A DNA stretch of 64,000 nucleotides from Cenococcum geophilum 1.58 (lineage: Eukaryota > Ascomycota > Dothideomycetes > Gloniales > Gloniaceae): assembly GCA_001692895.1 (NCBI GenBank), contig KV748176.1, forward strand, positions 620,001-684,000, in the 5' to 3' direction. Each line of letters starts with the position of its first letter. Position 1 is the first letter of the stretch. The notes beneath the pieces were generated by a model. That model searched no databases. It worked only from the letters and a program-made list of their open reading frames with translations, and had not been told where the DNA came from. Shown piece after piece: positions 1 through 9,375 of the stretch. The position numbers and the translations under genes were made by a program.

Positions 1-589
1 GTTTTAGTAAAGCTATATTAGATTTTCTAAAGTTTATTAAAGAATAGTTAAAGGCACTCTAAATAAGTCTTTATTAGGTTAGAAGTAATAACTCTCTAGA
101 ATATAGTCTCCCGCTATTTAGACATATAAAGTTAGCAATTCTTATTAGTCTTAAAGTAGGCTCTAGTAAGCTAAAGTATTATATTAAAGTTATAGTTTTT
201 ACCCGTAATATAGTCGTAATAGAATATTACTACCTGTCCCTTTAATATAATAGAGAAAGCGTAATAGTACTAGTAGCGTTAAATTCTAACCTTATTACAA
301 TAGTTATAAAAAACCTATAGTTTTACTTTAAGCATATTATATAGTTCTCCTCTAAACTTCTTCTCTTTATCTAAATATACCTTTATTAGATTCGTAACTT
401 CTTATAGTAAAGGCTTACTGGTTAGCTAGAGTGGAGAAGGTAAAGGTAGAGCAACTCTAAGTAGGAGAGCACCTCTAGGTAGGAGAGCAGCTCTAGGTAG
501 GGGGTTAGTATTCTAGGGGTTTTAATATAAATTAAAGTTGCCTTCTAAAGAATATGGGTTGTTTTTAGGTTTCTATAGTTAACGTATAA
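1..589. other. RIP-degraded AT-rich sequence, no gene recognised
   Basis: TpA is abundant and CpA/TpG are scarce, and every frame is full of TAG/TAA stops. No protein family could be recognised with confidence. It probably belongs to a decayed transposon, possibly the LINE remnant that follows, but that is inference. The only clear internal structure is the 18-bp tandem repeat listed separately. Confidence 0.6.
448..501. repeat. 18-bp tandem repeat, 3 copies
   Basis: Three adjacent 18-bp units of the form AGAGCAnCTCTAnGTAGG, differing at two positions. The array lies in RIP-degraded sequence just ahead of the LINE-like reverse-transcriptase remnant. No function is apparent. Confidence 0.8.
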
Positions 590-639
590 TCTTAGCTTCC
601 GTCTATATTAGTTCTTCTATACTAGCAATAACGGCCTAA

Positions 640-950
640 ATATTACTAGCAATTAGGTTACCGTTCTTAGCAATATATACCCCATTCCTATAGAGGAAGT
701 CTTAAAAATCCTAAATAATATTAACGTTGCCAAGTGCCTAGGTATTAGCAGTCTATCCTATAAAATCCTCCCTAAAATACTCCTATAGTTATAAATCGGC
801 GTAATATCTATTTTGGTAGAATATAATATAGTATAGGAGAAAGCCGTTGACTTATTTTATAGTATAAATTATTATATTAAAGGCGAATTCGTCCTAATCT
901 TTATCAATAAGTTTTACGTGCTTAGCTACCCCTAGTAGTAAGGAGTCTTT
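640..950 (+). pseudogene. LINE (Tad1-like) reverse transcriptase remnant
   Basis: The forward translation gives a stretch resembling the start of a non-LTR retrotransposon reverse transcriptase: a TPFPIEEVLKIL-like segment followed by NINVAKCLGISSLSYKILPK, which fits the family pattern of an APGxDGL motif followed by a lysine-rich K-L segment. Several residues and stops fit C-to-T or G-to-A damage. The catalytic YxDD block is not visible downstream, so only a fragment survives. It is independent of the full-length LINE at 53090-60084, which lies on the other strand. The assignment rests on this short motif alone. Confidence 0.45.
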
Positions 951-959
951 CCAGTTATT

Positions 960-1680
960 TAAAGTAGGCGTAGCTATATTTTCGGAGGGAGGGAAGTATT
1001 ATTAGTATAGGGATTATCGTTTAGTACGCGTTCGTAATATATATTTGTTATTTAGTACGCGTTTATTGTTTAGTACACATTCGGACGTGTATTTATAATT
1101 ATAGGGCTTAGGACCAGTTCTAGCCTTAAATCGTAATATCTATACGAGTAGAGGTTACGTAGTTATATCTCTAATTAGTCATCCTTACGGTGACTCATTA
1201 GCCCCCTATTTAGGCACCACAATCCTTATAATCCTCTGCGAAAAGACATAAATGAATTAAGAAACAGTTACCTTATATTGCAATTGCAGTACCCCCTGGG
1301 TAATACCGACACGTAAAGACTTATAAAGCGTGTTGTTCTGCGTAATAGACGCAAGAATCCGTAATCTTAGAAAGGCTTAGGACCAGTTCTAGCCTTTTAG
1401 ATCCTTAGATTCGTGGAAGAGTTCTATTTAAGGTTTAGGACTAGTTCTAACCTTAAAAGACAGCTTCCTTTAGCACAAGTAGCACTAGTATAGTGGCTTA
1501 TCTCTTCTTAGTAATACCTAGCTATTCTATAGTATAACAGTAAAGTTAACTACTAATTAGTATTAGTTACACAAGGGGATATCACGTAGCTATGGTTTGT
1601 AGATAGTATAATAATTATTCTATATTCTTCTTAAAGAAAGGGGTAAGGAACTTAAGGTTCCTCACCACGCTAGTGCCGCG
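960..1680. other. Unassigned spacer with small repeats
   Basis: No coding sequence recognised. Around 1018-1095 a TTTAGTACGCGTT-type word occurs three times. Around 1180-1370 the base composition is more balanced (CA and TG present), so RIP was weaker there. The palindromic motif listed next is the most distinctive content. Confidence 0.6.
1105..1454. repeat. Three dispersed copies of a 25-nt imperfect palindrome
   Basis: Copies lie at 1105-1127, 1372-1396 and 1430-1454. Each has arms AAGGCT…AGCCTT around a GGAC-CA-GTTC core, and can fold into a hairpin with one bulged T and one G·T pair. In the third copy both arms have changed together (AAGGTT…AACCTT), so pairing is kept. A binding site in a mobile element is possible but unproven. 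Confidence 0.7.
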
Positions 1681-1685
1681 GCGGC

Positions 1686-1765
1686 ACGTGATAGCAACTT
1701 GCCGCACGTAACGGCAACTTGCTATACATGACGGCAATATACCTCATATGGTAACCATTTGCCTT
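1686..1765. repeat. Degenerate 20-bp tandem repeat, about 4 copies
   Basis: Units start at 1686, 1706, 1726 and 1746, with the pattern ACGTnACGGCAACTTGCnnn becoming more degenerate to the right. The array is preceded by the short palindrome TGCCGCGGCGGCA. It ends where recognisable gypsy reverse-transcriptase sequence begins, so it may mark the broken edge of that element. Confidence 0.7.
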
Positions 1766-4120
1766 TATTCCCAACAATTAGTATAGACCTAAAAAAAATT
1801 AAGGCTATAGTAAATTGGCAAGAACTAGAAAATATAATATAGTTAAGGTTATTTTTAGAGTTTTGTAACTATTATAAAAGGTTTATAGTATAGTAGTTAA
1901 TAAGCATTAAGCCATTTATAAAACTAACTAAGAAAGAGGAACTATGGGTTTAGGGAAACGAGCAAAAGGAGCTATTTTAGAAACTTAAGATAAAGTTTAC
2001 CTAGAAACTAATCCTTAAAATCTACTAATTAGGATTAGAGATAATTGTAAAAATAAACATATTAGACTTTATACTAGGAGTATACTTACTATAAAAGTAT
2101 AAGAATATATAGCATCTAGTAACATACTATAGTTAAAAGATAACACCACTAGAACTAAATTATAATATTTAGTTATAGTACTTAAAAAATAGAGAGCGTT
2201 CTTATAAGGTATAAAGAAACTATTTATAGTTAAAATAGATTATAAGAACCTAATAGGGTTCTTAACAATAAAAGAACTTAATAAAAGATAAGTTAGATGG
2301 GTAGAGATGCTTATAGAATACTATTTTAAGATTTAGTATACTAAAGGCACTAAAAACATAAGAGTAGACGTGCTTAGTAGAAAGGCTAAACTATAAAATA
2401 ACGAAAAGCTATTAGGGGTAATGCTACGCAAAGATAGTGACGGATTAATTAGATATAATTACCCTAAGCTTATAGTAACCTAAGAGCATAAATTACTGGA
2501 AAGCAATTAAATAAGAAGGATTTAAGAAGTATAATTTAAGGACTTAAAAGCGGACTAGTACAAATGGAGAATAAGTATGTACATCCTAAAGAAAATAGTA
2601 GAAGAATTTATTAAAGATTTCTATAAAGGAATAATATAGGGATATAACGGAGCTATAGGCTTAGTGTTAAAACTCTAAGCGGAGTATATTATTAATGGAA
2701 TATAGGGCTTAGTAAGAAGAGTTATAAAGAAATATTTAGATTGCTAAAGAAATAAGCTAATAAGGTATAAGATGCATAGAAAGCTACAGCCTATTAAAAT
2801 ACTAAAACGTCTATAGGAAATAATATTATAGGACTTTATTATAAAATTACTAAAGTTAAAAGATCTTATTACTAGATAGGAGCATAACGTAATTCTTATA
2901 ATAGTGGATAAGTTAACTAAATAATGCTACTGTTACGGAGTTGACAAAGCAGTTTACAAATAAGCTTGATTGCTAGCTATTGACCATGCTAAGTACATTA
3001 ACACGTAATGGTTTAAGACGTTCGATGCAGAATAGGAACAGGTTAGGAAACGTGGTCGAAGATATAGGGGTTGCGATAGTACGTGCGTAGGTTCACGGGA
3101 CGAATGTGCGCGGTAACTCCCGTAATAGCTACTTTGTAGTATATACAGAAGAAATATTAGTAGAAGATGTCGCTAGAATCTATATTAAAGAAGTATTTAT
3201 AAAACATAGAGCACTAAGCAAAATTATATTAGATAGAGATTTAAGATTTATAGTAGTATTCTAAAAGGTATTTTTAGCGGAATAGGGGGTTTAAGCAGTA
3301 ACTTCTACTGTAGATTATTCGCAGACAGACAGATAAATAGAAAGATTAAATTAGATACTAGAGCAGTACCTAAAATATTATATTAATTATATACAGAATA
3401 ATTAGGTATTACTATTACTAATTATACAGTTTATATATAATACGACACCATAAAAAGGTATAGAGATATTACTATTTTAGGCAAATTAAAGATATAAGCC
3501 TAGAATATCGCTATTACTATAATAAGTAAAGAAAATAAGTAGAATAGTAAAGTAAAGAATAGAGACTCTAATAAATGTTTATAAGGACCTCTATTTAATA
3601 ATAAAGATAGTATAAGAAAAGATAAAACAGTACTATAATATTAAGAGATCTAAGGGACCAGATCTAAAGGAGGGGGATAAAGTATAGCTATTATACAAAA
3701 TTTTTATAAGTCGACAACTAAGTAAGAAGTTAAACTACATTAGACTAGGACCATTTAAAATTATAATAAAGATTTTAAAAGTTACGTATAAACTTAACTT
3801 ACTAGCGAAAATAAAGATCTGCCCTATATAGCACATTATAATACTAGAGCTAGCGTATGGAGATATAGAGCTACTAGTTTATAAAGTAGATATATATAAA
3901 GGATAAGAGAAAGATAAATAGTAAGTTTTAAAGATTATTAATTATAAGGATATTAACGACAAAATATAGTATAAGGTAAAGTAGATAGGCTATAATAAGA
4001 CTACCTAGGAGCTACTAAGAAACCTAAAGAATGCTATAGAAAAGGTATAGGAGTATTTAAAAAAAAATAGGTTAGGTACTATTAAAAAGGAGCTAAAGAT
4101 AAAAGGATTAGTTAAAGGTA
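1766..4120 (+). pseudogene. Gypsy pol remnant (RT end, RNase H, integrase, chromodomain)
   Basis: From about 1776 the translation reads LKKIKAIVNW then LFLEFCNYYKRF and KPFIKLTKKEELW, the standard junction between gypsy reverse transcriptase and RNase H. Around 2740-2930 the integrase zinc-region end and the first core strand can be seen (KLQPIKILKRL, DFI, IIVDKLTK). The core resumes after the insertion at about 3133 (SKIILDRDLRF, then STVDYSQTDRQIERLN), the usual integrase D and E region. At 3925-4050 there is a clear C-terminal chromodomain: DINDKI, YKVK, IGYNKTT and ELLRNLKNA, with Trp codons turned to TAG. Many TAG/TAA codons in frame make it non-functional. Confidence 0.85.
2931..3127. 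mobile_element. 197-bp TG…CA-type insertion (solo LTR or MITE), copy 1
   Basis: It splits the gypsy integrase. The ends are TGTTACGGAGTT and AACTCCCGTAATA (inverted with one indel), and it is flanked by an exact 5-bp duplication GCTAC (2926-2930 and 3128-3132). Its base composition is balanced, unlike its host. A related copy in opposite orientation lies at 21707-21955. A 5-bp TSD with TG…CA ends fits a solo LTR; the longer inverted ends would also fit a MITE. Confidence 0.8.
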
Positions 4121-4803
4121 ATAGACGAGCCGGATTATCTAAGGGATCTACTACTAGCGCATAAACTGTTTCCGCCTCTTTATAAGTAGAATGCTTTTTA
4201 GCCTTCTTAGCCTTAAGCTTAAAGAGACCTTACTCTATTAAATATAGCTTTTTAAAGCATACCTTCTTACAAACCTTTACTAAATGAGATAACTAAGCAT
4301 AAGTATTAAGTTAAGCCTTTAGAGCCTAAGACGCCTTATTAGAACGGCGTTAAACTTTAGTAAGGGCCTTAGCCAGCTTACTCTTTAGTCTTTTAGCCGC
4401 TACTAATACGTAAGACCTTAAAATAGATTAGATAAAGAATTAAATGGTTATAAAGAGTAATAAGATATATATACTTAGCGTTAGAGATAGATTAAATATT
4501 ATGGGATAATTATATATTTACTTACATATACTTAGTATAGAAAGAAAGTTAGCGACTAGATAGAGCCGCGATTATAATATATACTAACTTCTTCTCTATA
4601 TAATAAAAACAAAATAGCATAACTTTATTAAGCGAAAGAATAAATATTACTAGCTAATTATAATAATTAAATATAGAAGATCTAATAGGAGGTATTAGAA
4701 ATAATAAAGGTTATTAAATTAAAAACGGAAATGCTATACCTCTAATAAACGACTTAGAGATGCGAGATATCCCCAAGAATAAAAATAAAGAGGAGGGGGA
4801 TAG

Positions 4804-5220
4804 CGTTACGGACCTTATATCGGCAGTAATAGAACTATTAAGAAGAGATATAAACGGACTAGTAATAGAAGTACGGGAGGTGCTAAAACTAGTTAAACTA
4901 TAGGATAAGGGGTAACTAAATTACGTTATAAGTTTAGAACGTAGGAACGTAGGAATGTAGGAATGTAGGAACGTGATATACTAACGTACTAACGTATTAA
5001 CATACTTAGTACACTTCTTAGGCGCAGTATTGTATATTTAAAGGACTATAGTCCCTACCTAGATAGTTCTCTTTCCTATAGTAAATCTTAGAATATAATT
5101 AGAGATAATCTATTAGGCAACTACTCCACTAGTTATTATTATATTATTAACTTCTTGTTTGCCTATATACCTAGCCTATTAATAAGTCTACCGTAGTATT
5201 TCCTATAAGGCTTTGTTACA
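4804..5220 (+). repeat. 3' LTR of the left gypsy element
   Basis: It begins CGTTACGG (from TGTTACGG) directly after the polypurine tract and ends GTTACA. It matches the LTR at 61922-62345 over its right half (the AGTCCCTACCTAGATAGTTC block and onward). Its left half has its own short tandem repeats: a 9-bp GTAGGAAnG repeat at about 4940-4973 and an AACGTACT repeat just after. Confidence 0.85.
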
Positions 5221-5447
5221 AATAACCTTATATACTATTTCTTTATCTATATTTATAAATAGTAGAGGTATTACTTTATAGATAAAGTATATAATTCCTT
5301 CTTTTCTAATTGCTAGATATTCTAACATTATAATATAGTCTACTGCCTCTTAGATAATAATTTAATACCTACTATAAAAGCTAATAAGTGCTCTATAGTC
5401 TTAAAGTGTACTTTAGCTATTCTAAATATATATATAGCCTATATATA
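5221..5447. other. AT-rich spacer between gypsy LTR and pogo element
   Basis: 227 bases of RIP-type AT-rich sequence. No gene, repeat or structural RNA was seen. Confidence 0.6.
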
Positions 5448-7499
5448 TAGTAAAAACTAGTTAGTACGATATCTGATTATAACAATATACTCTATATTAC
5501 AATCTACACCCCTTAATTAAATTATTTTTGGTGTAATATTACGATATTCTAACTTTTAATAATATTGTTAAGTTCCCTCTACTAAAATTAGTATAGCCAG
5601 TATTTTATAAAGCAGATTTGGCCTTTCCTCACCACTAGTTTAGCAATTAAATCCATTACATAATAATTAAATTCTATTAAAATTACCCTTAGATCTTACT
5701 CTCTATACTTAATTCTACCTCTTTAATATAGCGCGGCATTAAAATCTTAAAAGGCGTCGTTGTTACGGTATTTCTAACTATAAGCGTTAGAAGATTCGTA
5801 TCTACTACAATAAACATCCTCACCTTATGCAGAGGCAACTTACAAATTAGGCTACCGACGCCTTCCGCTATAAGTTTAATTAATCCTTAATATCTAAAAT
5901 ACTTAGCGATAAGTTTAACTACCTAGATTTAACTAAAGTTTGTTATAGGTAAGGTGTATATAAGCGTAAGAGAGACGCCGAGTAACCTCTCTTAGAGGAG
6001 GCACTCTTTAAGTAGCACTAACGCCTATAGAACTCTCGCATTCCTATTACTAGCGATATTATTTATACTGCCGCCTTTTAATTATGGAGTTATATACCTA
6101 TATTGGTTGAGTTACTAGAGCCTAAGTAGTTAATTAGCTGATTAGAAGGTTTTAAATCTCGCAATGGAATTTGTAAGAGAAAGCAATATAGTAAGGCTGC
6201 GTTAGTTAATACGGAAGGCGCCAAAGATCGCATAATAGAGCTTTATATAATTATCGCGCCTTATCCTTTAAAGGATATATATAATATAGATAAGATAGGG
6301 CTATTTTGAAAGGCTATACTAGATACTACACTAGCTACTAAGTCGCAATTAGGAACTAAAAGGCAGAAGGTAAAGCTATCTCTTACTAATTGCTCTAACG
6401 CAGATAGCTCCGATAAGATTCCTCTCTAGATTATTAATGCCTTAATGCGGCCACGTTGCTTTATGCAAGCTCGCGTTAGTATTAATTTACTAAATATACA
6501 TTAGAGGCATAATAAGAAGGCTTAGATAATAACCGTAATTATACTTAAGTGGCTTACTTAATTTAACAAAAGGATATAGAATAGGAAGGTCCTTCTACTA
6601 ATTAACGGCTTTAGCGCTTATAAAGCAGCTGTTTAAACGGCTCTTAAAAACGGATCTTTAAAGAATATAAAAGTTAAGTTCCTTCCTCCTAATTGCACCT
6701 TAGTTTACTAGCCACTTAATTAAGGAATAATTGCTAACTTTAAGGCTCTCTACTAATGATATTAGTTATAGTTTATAGTAGAATATACTTTAGAAAACCA
6801 AGATTTAATTAAGCAGATACACGTCCTTTAAGCGATTTAATAGGCAATTGCTGCTTAGAAGGAAGTTATACCATAGACGATTAAGGGCTGCTTTATTAAA
6901 TCTACCTTATTTAGTTTTAAAGAAGGCCCGTAGCGTCGCCCTCGCGACTATTTAGATCCTCCCCTTTTAGATAAGATGCAGTAGATGGCAGAATAGTTGT
7001 ATACGGCAGGAAGAATTCGTGACGTTATAAATATTCGGGATTTTATTAAGCTTCTAGGTGAGGAAGTAGAGGATTTAGCTGAGGATCTTATTAAGCAAGT
7101 AGTAGAGCTCTACGCAGGGCCCGATCGCGATGTAGAAACGGATAAGAATAGCTCCGAATAACCTTAAATAAAGCTTAATAAGGCCTTATAAGCCTTACAA
7201 AAGCTTCGTCTCTACGAGGAACAACAGGAAGATAGTAAGAGAGACTTAATTTCGGCTCTTATAAGGCACGAACGTTGAATTTAAAGCCAACGAGCTCGCA
7301 ATACCAAACAAAAGACAATTATAACTTATTTTAGTGTAGCAAATCGCTTAATTTTAACGTCAGGTATGTAAATATAAGATATCATTACCTAATTATAGCT
7401 TTTAGTGTATTTAACATACAAATATTAAATACAACGATACCCTTAATATAATGATACGCTTGGCCGTATAAAGCGTATCGTACTAACTAGTTTTTACTA
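5448..7499 (+). mobile_element. pogo/Fot1-like DNA transposon with TIRs
   Basis: Terminal inverted repeats of about 24 bp (beginning TAGTAAAAACTAGTTAGTAC) lie at 5448-5472 and 7475-7499, with TA dinucleotides at both outer edges as expected of the Tc1/mariner-pogo superfamily. The total of 2052 bp and one transposase gene between the TIRs is the normal Fot1-like layout. Just inside the right TIR a GATACGCTT…AAGCGTATC hairpin is visible (7453-7479). The element is inactive because its transposase is riddled with stops. Confidence 0.85.
5728..7278 (+). pseudogene. pogo-family DDE transposase (CENP-B HTH + DDE_1), RIP-inactivated
   Basis: A single reading frame of about 517 codons runs without frameshift from 5728 (ATA, presumably once ATG) to TGA 7276. 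Near the N-terminus YNKHPHLMQRQL and SLISKILSDKF fit the pogo DNA-binding helix-turn-helix; WLEGFKSRNGICKRKQY-like sequence (first Trp now a stop) fits the CENP-B domain. The DDE region is recognisable: IYNIDKIGLF (family YNMDETGLF), LLLINGFSAY (family LLIDGFSAH) and LPPNCTLVY…PLN…GIIANFKALY (family QPLDQGVI). The second and third catalytic Asp thus read Asn, and the Glu after the first Asp reads Lys, all G-to-A changes. The C-terminal 120 codons are almost intact (LLGEEVEDLAEDLIKQVVEL). Confidence 0.9.
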
Positions 7500-7965
7500 T
7501 AGCCTATATATAAAGCCGTATAGAGTCTTACCTTAAAGAGACCTATATAAAATAGAAGCCGCTATTATATACTATCTTAACCCTTAACCTCCTTATCCCC
7601 CTTATCCTTCTTATCTTTAATACTTTCTTTACTAATTATATTATCTTTAGAACCATCGTCTTTATATTTAATATTAGGTACAATCTAAGGTATTTGCGTA
7701 TACTTAGTATATACATAGTATATAGTTATAGATACTAACTAGTAGGCCATTTAATGTAAGAGTACATATATTAGATCCCACCGCGCTTGCGACAAGTTCG
7801 CAAGCACTCTCAGTCTTTTTGGCCGTATGGCGACGTGAGGCGAGACACGTTACATTTAACCACCCTACTATACTCTCGTTTACTTTAGTATAGTTTTTAC
7901 TTATTATTAGTATAGTAAGGGACGTATAAATACGCGTATATATATATATATACGTAGTATATGCT
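7500..7965. other. Spacer without a recognised gene
   Basis: AT-rich with RIP signature, turning more balanced at 7775-7860, where a GCTTGCGACAAGTTCGCAAGC-type hairpin (arms CTTGCGA/TCGCAAG) occurs near 7788-7806. A (TA)n run lies at 7938-7952. Nothing coding was recognised. Confidence 0.55.
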
Positions 7966-7981
7966 CTAGATATTTTGGTTT

Positions 7982-8530
7982 GTGTGGTCGCTTAGGTTAA
8001 ATGTGGCTACTGATGCGCGTTCTGTATGGGTAAAAGTTGAGTACCGCCGACCTTTTCCCGGCGTTCCATCGGTGACCACGCTTAGCTTTCGCCGACCCCT
8101 ATCGGCGACCACGATCAACTTTTTCCGGACCACGCTTAGCTGTACCCCGCAAGTTCGGACCACGTTAAACTTTTGGACCACGCCGAGTTTTTTGTGGACC
8201 ACGCCGAGCTGTGAGCCCCAGCTTCCGCCGACCCCACGTTCAACTTTCTCCGGACCACGCTCAGCTGCACCCCCAGGGGGGACGTACGCGCCCTCCCCTC
8301 CCCTTAACTGCGCCCCCCCGCTGTGGCCGCCAAAACGCGAATTCAAAGCTGTTCCTGCAATTGCCGATGAAATTTGGTGATATCGTACGGGTGAAACCTC
8401 GTGCACGATATTTGACAAAGATCATGACACTGCGGCCGATCGCGACCTCTGCCAGAAGTAAAGTTCTTGCAGCCAAGCATGGGCGTTCGCTACGATTGCT
8501 AGCGAGCCCGCGTACCGAAGCGAAATAATA
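7982..8530. other. GC-rich island, no recognised gene
   Basis: CA and TG return to normal here, in sharp contrast to the flanks, so this stretch escaped RIP. Open frames of 132 codons (+) and 150 codons (-) overlap each other, but both mainly follow the GACCACG repeat and resemble no family I know. It could be the remnant of a host gene or of a satellite; the sequence does not decide. Confidence 0.55.
8074..8272. repeat. Degenerate GACCACG tandem repeat, 8 units
   Basis: GACCACG (once GACCCCACG) starts at 8074, 8107, 8128, 8158, 8176, 8197, 8229 and 8253, each followed by a (C/T)nnA(G/A)CTTT-like tail. Spacings are 18 to 33 bp, all but one in multiples of 3, so both strands stay open over it. 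Read on the minus strand it gives repeated L-x-V-V-x-K-K-L peptides; on the plus strand T-T-L-S-F. Confidence 0.75.
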
Positions 8531-8984
8531 TTTTTTTCAGAGGGGGGTGGAAGCTGGTTGTGCACATCACCGTAACCTTTATTTAGCGTCTATAGGCACT
8601 TTAAGGGGCTTGGGTAATCCTTAATTCTAAGTATAGTAAGAGAATTAATAAATATCTTAGTAAGAAATATAATATAAGGAACTTTAGGTTAAATATATTT
8701 AGAATATATTAAAAACTTACCTTAATTTAATTTTGTGGCTATATTTAACACTTTTCTAATATATTATCTTTTAACTTAAAAATACTATCTTTTAAATTAA
8801 TTTTAAACTTATTTTTATTATTATTAAAGAAATCTAGTAGCTAGTAATTATTAAATAAATTTATTGTAATTAGAATATATTATAACTAGTTACCTATAAT
8901 AGTTAGTTCTATTTTAAAGCTATAAGGTAAGTTATATAACAGGATAAGTAATTTAGACTCGGTTAACTAAATAATCTTATATTT
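8531..8984. other. AT-rich spacer upstream of the HET pseudogene
   Basis: Low-complexity AT-rich sequence with many TAA/TTA words and no open frame of note. It may be the former upstream region of the HET gene. No promoter element can be fixed with confidence. Confidence 0.6.
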
Positions 8985-9375
8985 TCGGCTGAGGCTGCCC
9001 CATGCAGGGATTGTGCGTTAGCGCTTATGGTAGGCCCACCCTTTAGTGTGATAAGATCGATCTGCATCCACGCTTTTCCGGAGTATCTCCGTACCTCACT
9101 GTCTTTGTTTCAGGAACGACCGGGTATTCCGTCTTCTATGGAACCAACTAACCTCCCGCTTTGTCTGGCGCTGGGGCCTGCGGTGTTGTCATGCCTTCCT
9201 TGCTGGTTTCGTTTAGCAAAATTGTCCAGGCTCTGCTCCATAATTGCTTCGAGAGCATCATTGTTCTTAAAGTCTATTTTGTTGCACACTGGTCTACGCT
9301 CTTCGTACGCTTCCCCTCCTTGGGCGGTACTGTCCTTTCGACAGGCAACTCTAACTGTTTGCGTAGCGGCAGGAA
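8985..9375. other. Balanced-composition stretch directly upstream of the HET frame
   Basis: CA and TG are frequent, so RIP was weak. Overlapping open frames exist on both strands (9027-9404 plus; 9110-9400 minus), but neither resembles a known family, and the minus one has no ATG. This may be the 5' untranslated region or first exon of the HET gene; the true start codon could not be placed. Confidence 0.5.

Larger units (their letters stand above)
1766..5220 (+). mobile_element. Ty3/gypsy chromovirus, 3' half with 3' LTR
   Basis: Order on the + strand: end of reverse transcriptase, RNase H, integrase, chromodomain, a 3' untranslated stretch, a polypurine tract (AGAGGAGGGGGATAG, ending about 4803) and an LTR at 4804-5220. 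The 5' half (5' LTR, gag, protease, most of RT) is missing; the break is near 1766. The integrase is interrupted by a 197-bp insertion (2931-3127). The LTR is of the same family as the one at 61922-62345, but the two parts cannot be one copy, because here the 3' half lies to the left of that 5' half. Strongly RIP-mutated. Confidence 0.85.

Noticed and set aside
1766..5220. Idea that the gypsy halves at 1766-5220 and 61922-64000 are one element split by everything between
   Set aside because: The left part is the 3' half and the right part the 5' half in the same orientation, the reverse of what a split element would show; their LTR U3 regions also differ.
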